DNA of 9,312 nucleotides from an uncultured Akkermansia sp. (GTDB lineage: Bacteria; Verrucomicrobiota; Verrucomicrobiia; Verrucomicrobiales; Akkermansiaceae), in the NCBI GenBank assembly GCA_904501955.1, contig CAJGCY010000098.1:1-9312 (forward strand), given 5' to 3'. Positions 6,701 through 9,312 of the stretch are shown here, piece by piece. A program made the position numbers and the translations under genes. Positions within the stretch are counted from its first letter, which is position 1, and each line of letters starts with the position of its first letter. The notes under the pieces are model-generated. The model was not told the origin of the DNA. It ran no database searches and was given only the letters and a program-made list of their open reading frames with translations.

Positions 6701-7234
6701 CACAAGTCCGGGTGCGATATCTGCAAGCGCGCCCTCGCTCGCTTGGATGCCTTGCGCACCACTTACCCCAATTTGCGGGTGAAGACCTATGATGTGGAGT
6801 CTGAGGAGGGGCGTGAACGCAACAGTGTGCTGTGTGAGCGTTTTGCCGTGGCCCCGAAACACCGCCGCAAAGCTCCCGCATTGTTTGCTGAGGCCGGGTG
6901 CCTGCTCGGGGAACGTGTGGATTCCGATGCGCTGCCGGATTTGTTGGATGCCTCACTAAGCAACACGACTTTTGAGGACAAACTCAGTGAAACGCCTACC
7001 GATGAACCGGTAGAAACGCCCGCTGAGCCCGCGGAAAGCACAGCGACCGCCCCCGAAGCTAAACCAAGTCTTCTGGCGGAAACGACGCAGGCGGAGTTAA
7101 CTCAAGTGCAGGAGGAAAGCATGTGGGAGACGCTGAAGAGCTACGCCGTGCTGATTGTGGGGGCTCTTGCAGTTCTCATCGGCTTGCTGTTCCTGCTTTT
7201 CGGACGCAAATCCGGCAGAAAGGAACAATCCTGA
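3725..7234 (+). CDS. Exported HEAT-repeat protein with thioredoxin-like domain and C-terminal membrane anchor
   Basis: A 1169-residue protein. Residues 1-24 form a classic signal peptide (MKFAFTPLLLAAALGAAVLP, then a site near VSA/AEA), which is why the ATG at 3725 is preferred over the in-frame ATG at 3653 inside the upstream gene. HEAT-like helical repeats run to about residue 830; recognisable units lie near 54-70, 223-240, 336-352, 373-388, 473-489, 749-765 and 812-828. A charged Pro/Glu/Asp linker (about 945-985) leads to a thioredoxin-like domain at about 986-1085 with C997-D-I-C1000 and a likely cis-Pro at 1051. A second Pro/Glu/Thr/Ala linker follows, then one membrane helix at about 1140-1160 and a short Lys/Arg tail. 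The expected topology places the repeats and redox domain outside the inner membrane and the tail in the cytoplasm. The likely role is an envelope scaffold that reduces or exchanges disulfides. The substrate is unknown; the acidic operon partner is a candidate. Confidence 0.85.
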   Translation: MKFAFTPLLLAAALGAAVLPTVSAAEASPLKQIATWTRHPESCERAVLLTYLRSNDVRVRSAALDLLESVTGKDFGLDPWLAPAAVPAEVQQALQQWAEVESKLGAPATAPDAAKLREAVAVLRTADADTMRRVCLRFAAYPAALAYAIEQELENVPDLPQPEVDKLRCAQFRVQLQAAMPSDAGRIASGLTSHVRSDTLDALEALREVDAAALPVLMTFVRHRDAMVREVAVDVLLQIGGNAAFEVLMPDLMAETDRNILQIAARRAIDCAPTVPLIGFLNKCAQSEDEDISIAGLEAMAEMAADSDRSRSYGNSKPASTKEALTTEAVTKLLQSPHWRVRAATLSFLSKPAAFVPSLSNEQLQQVVVGCLKDQDETVRQTAITVIYKRALARKNMEALAEFAQSSPAMAPYIIYLFCENQLELPAGLQELLTRFTVNEVQQLAYYDDEYETLFAESSPSKRAVKILEELLRNPDPAVQAAVMHWCGRYIAAHSKELANTFCDWLAAPTTTTEDKKRFFTSGSIVSYSEGKGRSVLKSRLPKWLEAELATPAAQDIEYKAGLVCALFHLTPDAVPPYLTDKELFKNNAVKELVYESSSLLDTLDAELLATLLNDEELYRYGSFLDKVLSSEKSAELLQLIKLTDKIFIRIVDSALSNIRYDSDSRYKASVSSLLRRVLQGEVSEQCRYWAVLVVLCEGQHLEADLKEAVQAAIPSLPHAQQEFCAFLQTYPATADAVEPWVQQYAQSPNPQIRAAVAACLLPLDAWRPALMFDEEDDSDTIFLSLPMTRDDSLKRVSCPASLIQLVAGMQDDEDAEVAMVACASMLYRTGDCDRKRFMEIMEALETQFDEMESYTAKARYQRELLSAVWKRWSSYRNDVSEPFKLKGSPKKLKAGVDKVLRQLVHVSSSAYGLLDNVKAIVDNEEEGTRSGKSAAVAVVHFAFTAPPVEQPEPPAKTEPEEDTPVADDADNTESDTITQLDRTAPVKVEFFHKSGCDICKRALARLDALRTTYPNLRVKTYDVESEEGRERNSVLCERFAVAPKHRRKAPALFAEAGCLLGERVDSDALPDLLDASLSNTTFEDKLSETPTDEPVETPAEPAESTATAPEAKPSLLAETTQAELTQVQEESMWETLKSYAVLIVGALAVLIGLLFLLFGRKSGRKEQS

Positions 7235-7265
7235 GGCTCAGACGCTGCAAATATGCTTAATTGGC

Positions 7266-7294
7266 TTGATTAACGGGTAAAAGAAGTATAGAAT
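7266..7294 (+). promoter_or_regulatory. alr promoter giving a leaderless transcript
   Basis: A -35 TTGATT (7266-7271), a 17-base spacer and a -10 TAGAAT (7289-7294) end only six bases before the alr ATG at 7301. Transcription would therefore start at or within a base or two of the start codon, so the mRNA should lack a leader. The -35 sits in a small AT-rich inverted repeat, TTAAT-N7-ATTAA (7257-7273), and near direct repeats GCTTAATT/GCTTGATT (7255-7271), which may be a regulatory site. Confidence 0.65.
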
Positions 7295-7300
7295 ACAGCC

Positions 7301-8407
7301 ATGCAGGATACCAGCACTTTCCGCGCTTGGGCAGAGGTGGATACCGACGCCATGAAACACAACTTGAACGTGGTGCGTAGGGTTATGCCCAACCACTTGC
7401 GTATGGCCATTGTGAAGGCTGAGGCGTATGGTCATGGCATTGAGGGTGTTGTAAAGGCCTTGGATGATGAGGATGTGCGCTTTTTCGGTGTGGCTACAGT
7501 GGCAGAGGCGGCGCGCATTCAGGCTGCCGGGTGCCATACGTGCCCCTTCATCCTCGGGCCGTGCTTCCCGGCAGAGCGCGAGGCTATTGTGCAGAATGGC
7601 TGGCGTGCTGCGCTTTCCGGCTTGGAAGAGGCGGAGCACTTCAACTCACTCGGGCGCTTGTATAATCGCAAGGTGAACCTGCACATCAATGTGGACACGG
7701 GCATGGGGCGCGCCGGCTTCCTCCCGCATGATATGCCGGGGCTGGGTGATAAGCTCCGCCAGTTCGAGCACTTGAACATTGAGGGTGTGTACTCACACCT
7801 CTCTGCTGCCTCGCAGGATATTTCTTTTACCCACAAGCAAATCCGCTCGTATGAGGCAGCCGTGCGTGAGTTGACGGTCAGCTTGGATTTGCCGTACCGC
7901 CACCTGTGCAGCAGTGCTGCCGTATTCAATTACAAAGCCCCCAGCACGAACATGGTGCGTTTGGGGCGTATCCTCTACGGCTTCTCCCCCATGCCTTCAC
8001 CCTACAATAAGGAGCTGCGCAACACCCTTACGCTCTACAGCCGTGTGACGCTGCTGCGCGAGTTGCCGGATAACCACGGCGTGTCCTATGACCACACCTA
8101 CATTACCCATGGCCCCACCAAGGTGGCGACCATCGGTATCGGCTTCGGGGATGGCTACCTCCACTATCTTTCCAACACCGGTGCCAGAGTTTACCTCAAT
8201 GGTGAGTATTGCCCCATTCTCGGCCGCGTGACTATGGACCAGATTATGGTGGATGTCTCGCACATGGAGGGTGTCAAATCCGGTGATGTCGCGGAAATCA
8301 TGGGGCCGCATGTCCCGTGGTCGGAGCTCACCTCGCGCGCCAAGACGATTCCCAGCAATATCATCACCTCCATCTCCGCCCGCGTTCCCCGCGTGTACAA
8401 GCCGTAA
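7301..8407 (+). CDS. alr: Alanine racemase
   Basis: A 368-residue PLP-dependent fold-type III racemase, a normal length for the family, interconverting L- and D-alanine for peptidoglycan in the cytosol. Visible hallmarks: the PLP lysine K39 in VKAEAYGHG; DTGMGRAG (132-139) with the substrate-site Arg137; Arg220 in VRLGRILYG, which contacts the PLP ring nitrogen in known enzymes; the second catalytic base Tyr263 in GVSYDHTY; and GRVTMDQ near the C-terminus, where Thr replaces the Cys usual in CMDQ. At the position of the carbamylated lysine (K129 in the Geobacillus enzyme) this protein has Asn130 (HINVDTGM). Asn at that place, with chloride substituting for the carbamate, is known from some broad-spectrum racemases, so substrate range may be wider than alanine. 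The gene has its own promoter after the HEAT gene and is convergent with the DUF2752-like gene, with 14 bases between the stop codons. Confidence 0.95.
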   Translation: MQDTSTFRAWAEVDTDAMKHNLNVVRRVMPNHLRMAIVKAEAYGHGIEGVVKALDDEDVRFFGVATVAEAARIQAAGCHTCPFILGPCFPAEREAIVQNGWRAALSGLEEAEHFNSLGRLYNRKVNLHINVDTGMGRAGFLPHDMPGLGDKLRQFEHLNIEGVYSHLSAASQDISFTHKQIRSYEAAVRELTVSLDLPYRHLCSSAAVFNYKAPSTNMVRLGRILYGFSPMPSPYNKELRNTLTLYSRVTLLRELPDNHGVSYDHTYITHGPTKVATIGIGFGDGYLHYLSNTGARVYLNGEYCPILGRVTMDQIMVDVSHMEGVKSGDVAEIMGPHVPWSELTSRAKTIPSNIITSISARVPRVYKP

Positions 8408-8421
8408 GGGTGGAATCCGTG

Positions 8422-8811
8422 TTATCTCAGTAAAAAACAGCAGGTTACCGTAATCAGTACAGTTGCGGTAAGAGCGCCGTCAACCCATATGGTTGCGCGC
8501 TTAACTTGTTTTCCGAGCATCAGTATCATGCACAGTGCTATTTTGCGGACAATTTCAAAAAGAAAACACACCAAGCTGATGCAGATATAGGTGGGGGGGA
8601 CAACTCCTTTCGTGAGGAGTCTGTATACATGTGTCGTTGTCCCGCAAAATGGGCAAGGCTCCCCGTATTGTGCATAATGTGAGCACTGCCAAAAATCCGG
8701 TGCAACCATGCGTATGTACGGCACCAGTAACGGGAGCACCAACAAGTATGCCAAAAGCAGCAGACATACCAACTGGTATATGAAAAAAACGCTGTTTTTT
8801 TCCTTGCTCAT
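8422..8811 (-). CDS. DUF2752-like small membrane protein
   Basis: A 129-residue integral membrane protein with about three hydrophobic segments (roughly 9-33, 73-99 and 107-127). Between the first two lies CPFCGTTTHVYRLLTKG (53-69), matching the hallmark of the DUF2752 family, a C-P-x-C-G-x-T motif followed by a Leu-rich turn. The family has no firmly established function; the paired Cys could bind metal or be redox active. The ATG at 8811 directly follows the T-tract of a strong terminator-like hairpin, leaving no room for a leader, so expression probably depends on read-through from the DUF4190-like gene or on an unseen internal promoter. Its end nearly meets alr, and no separate terminator is visible between them. 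Confidence 0.8.
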   Translation of the reverse strand: MSKEKNSVFFIYQLVCLLLLAYLLVLPLLVPYIRMVAPDFWQCSHYAQYGEPCPFCGTTTHVYRLLTKGVVPPTYICISLVCFLFEIVRKIALCMILMLGKQVKRATIWVDGALTATVLITVTCCFLLR

Positions 8812-8843
8812 AAAAAGTAGAGGGACGCTTGCCGCGTCCCTCT
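8812..8843 (-). terminator. Strong hairpin terminator after DUF4190-like gene
   Basis: On the minus strand a perfect 10-bp stem, AGAGGGACGC (8843-8834) with GCGTCCCTCT (8828-8819), has a 5-base loop and is followed by AC and five T (8816-8812). The T-tract touches the ATG of the DUF2752-like gene. It fits an intrinsic terminator for the DUF4190-like transcript or an attenuator for the gene behind it. Confidence 0.75.
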
Positions 8844-8844
8844 G

Positions 8845-8879
8845 AAAAATATCAGTTGCTTTTGCGAAGCTGTGATATT
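8845..8879 (-). terminator. Second, weaker terminator-like hairpin overlapping the stop codon
   Basis: On the minus strand AATATCA (8879-8873) pairs with TGATATT (8854-8848), with an inner GCTT/AAGC stem and small internal bulges, followed by a run of T (8849-8845). The stem begins inside the TAA stop of the DUF4190-like gene, so translating ribosomes would affect its folding. It is AT-rich and weaker than the hairpin 3' of it. Confidence 0.5.
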
Positions 8880-9150
8880 AGTAGCCCATAGCGGACAGCT
8901 CAGCAGCAGCGTCGGAAGCAGCGGATGCGAAAGCAAGAGCGTACACGACGAGAATGAGCAAAGCTACACCGCAGCAGATGGTGCCGGCCAAGCCAATGCC
9001 CTTGGGAGCCTGAGCCTTGGCCTTCTTGACAACGTCAATGATGCCGAGAATAAGACCTACGAGAGCGGGAAGGAAAGCAATATTGCCAACGCAGGGAATC
9101 CAAGCCACTACGAGGGAAACAATGCCGAGAACAAGAGATGCAATACCCAT
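8878..9150 (-). CDS. DUF4190-like two-helix membrane protein
   Basis: A 90-residue hydrophobic protein beginning MGIASLVLGIVSLVV. It has a second hydrophobic run, PALVGLILGIIDVV (about 28-41), a short basic loop with KKAKAQAPKG (42-51), then GLAGTICCGVALLILVVYAL (53-72) and an Ala-rich tail. The SLVLGI start, the LGII run and the G-x-G-L-A-G loop-to-helix junction match the DUF4190 domain (PF13828), a small membrane domain without known activity. It carries three Cys in or near the membrane. The gene has its own promoter about 62 bases upstream of the ATG and is followed by two terminator-like hairpins, suggesting a mainly monocistronic message with some read-through into the DUF2752-like gene. 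Confidence 0.8.
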   Translation of the reverse strand: MGIASLVLGIVSLVVAWIPCVGNIAFLPALVGLILGIIDVVKKAKAQAPKGIGLAGTICCGVALLILVVYALAFASAASDAAAELSAMGY

Positions 9151-9219
9151 GTTATGTAAGTGATGTTGATTTAGTTAGTAATGTTTACAAAAGACGTGAG
9201 AACGTAATTTGTGAAAAAC

Positions 9220-9247
9220 AGAATACCATATATTGATGATTAGTCAA
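9220..9247 (-). promoter_or_regulatory. Promoter of the DUF4190-like gene
   Basis: On the minus strand a -35 TTGACT (9247-9242), a 16-base spacer and a -10 TATTCT (9225-9220) preceded by TGG form an extended -10 type promoter. The start should fall near 9213, giving an AT-rich leader of about 62 bases without a Shine-Dalgarno-like tract. Confidence 0.6.
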
Positions 9248-9251
9248 TATA
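9229..9251. promoter_or_regulatory. Perfect palindrome over the promoter spacer and -35 (candidate operator)
   Basis: Arms TATATTGA (9229-9236) and TCAATATA (9244-9251) are perfect inverted copies with a 7-base spacer. They cover the -35 box and much of the spacer of the DUF4190-like promoter, a position typical of a repressor site. The bound factor is unknown; the sequence is unrelated to the GTAC repeats at 2954-3101. Confidence 0.5.
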
Positions 9252-9312
9252 AAAAATTGTCAGTATATCGGCTTTGGGGAGAAAAGACGATAATTACTCC
9301 ATAAGCAGCCCG

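Noticed and set aside
8872..9159. Plus-strand ORF opposite the DUF4190-like gene
   Set aside because: The minus-strand product has the hydrophobic pattern of DUF4190, a promoter and terminators; the plus-strand product is Asn/Ser/Glu rich without signals.
1..9312. CRISPR arrays, tRNA/rRNA genes, insertion sequences, integrases or attachment sites
   Set aside because: No regularly spaced direct repeats, cloverleaf-like sequences, transposase or integrase motifs or paired terminal repeats were seen on reading both strands.

Overview
The window looks like chromosomal DNA from a Gram-negative bacterium of moderate GC content. I would guess the Verrucomicrobiota (Akkermansia-like, gut-type). That guess rests on the style of the large exported Ala/Asn/Thr-rich and HEAT-repeat proteins and on the absence of Shine-Dalgarno-like tracts before the starts. 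It is not based on a marker gene, so treat it as tentative.

Layout. (1) Positions 1-1596, minus strand: the N-terminal 532 codons of a large protein that runs off the left edge. It has a long low-complexity N-terminus, then a folded region with a Cys cluster. It resembles the N-terminal part of the large RHS/YD-repeat proteins of gut Verrucomicrobiota. (2) 1756-2914, minus strand: an overlapping pair, an XRE-type HTH regulator followed by an ImmA/IrrE-family HExxH metallopeptidase. The pair has a near-consensus promoter and palindromes that look like operators. It is more AT-rich than the genes on either side. (3) About 2915-3228: a divergent control region with several GTAC-centred repeats, including a perfect 9-bp inverted repeat, and a good promoter in each direction. 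(4) 3229-7234, plus strand: a two-gene operon of exported proteins, a small acidic helical protein and a 1169-residue protein with a signal peptide, HEAT-like repeats, a thioredoxin-like CxxC domain and a C-terminal membrane anchor. (5) 7301-8407, plus strand: alanine racemase (alr), probably read from a leaderless mRNA. (6) 8422-9150, minus strand: two small membrane proteins, DUF4190-like and DUF2752-like, separated by two terminator-like hairpins. The DUF4190-like gene has a promoter overlapped by an 8-bp-arm palindrome. The last 61 bases (9252-9312) hold nothing I can identify.

How the parts may work together. The XRE/ImmA pair is the classic arrangement of a repressor and the protease that inactivates it. 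Its likely targets are its own promoter and perhaps the divergent exported-protein operon or the downstream RHS-like gene. The HEAT/thioredoxin protein probably acts on envelope thiols or as an envelope scaffold. Alr supplies D-alanine for peptidoglycan. No complete known defence or mobile system is visible. The most unusual items are the HEAT-thioredoxin-anchor protein with its acidic partner, the GTAC repeat cluster, the Asn in the carbamyl-lysine position of Alr, and the N-terminally extended RHS-like protein next to XRE/ImmA.
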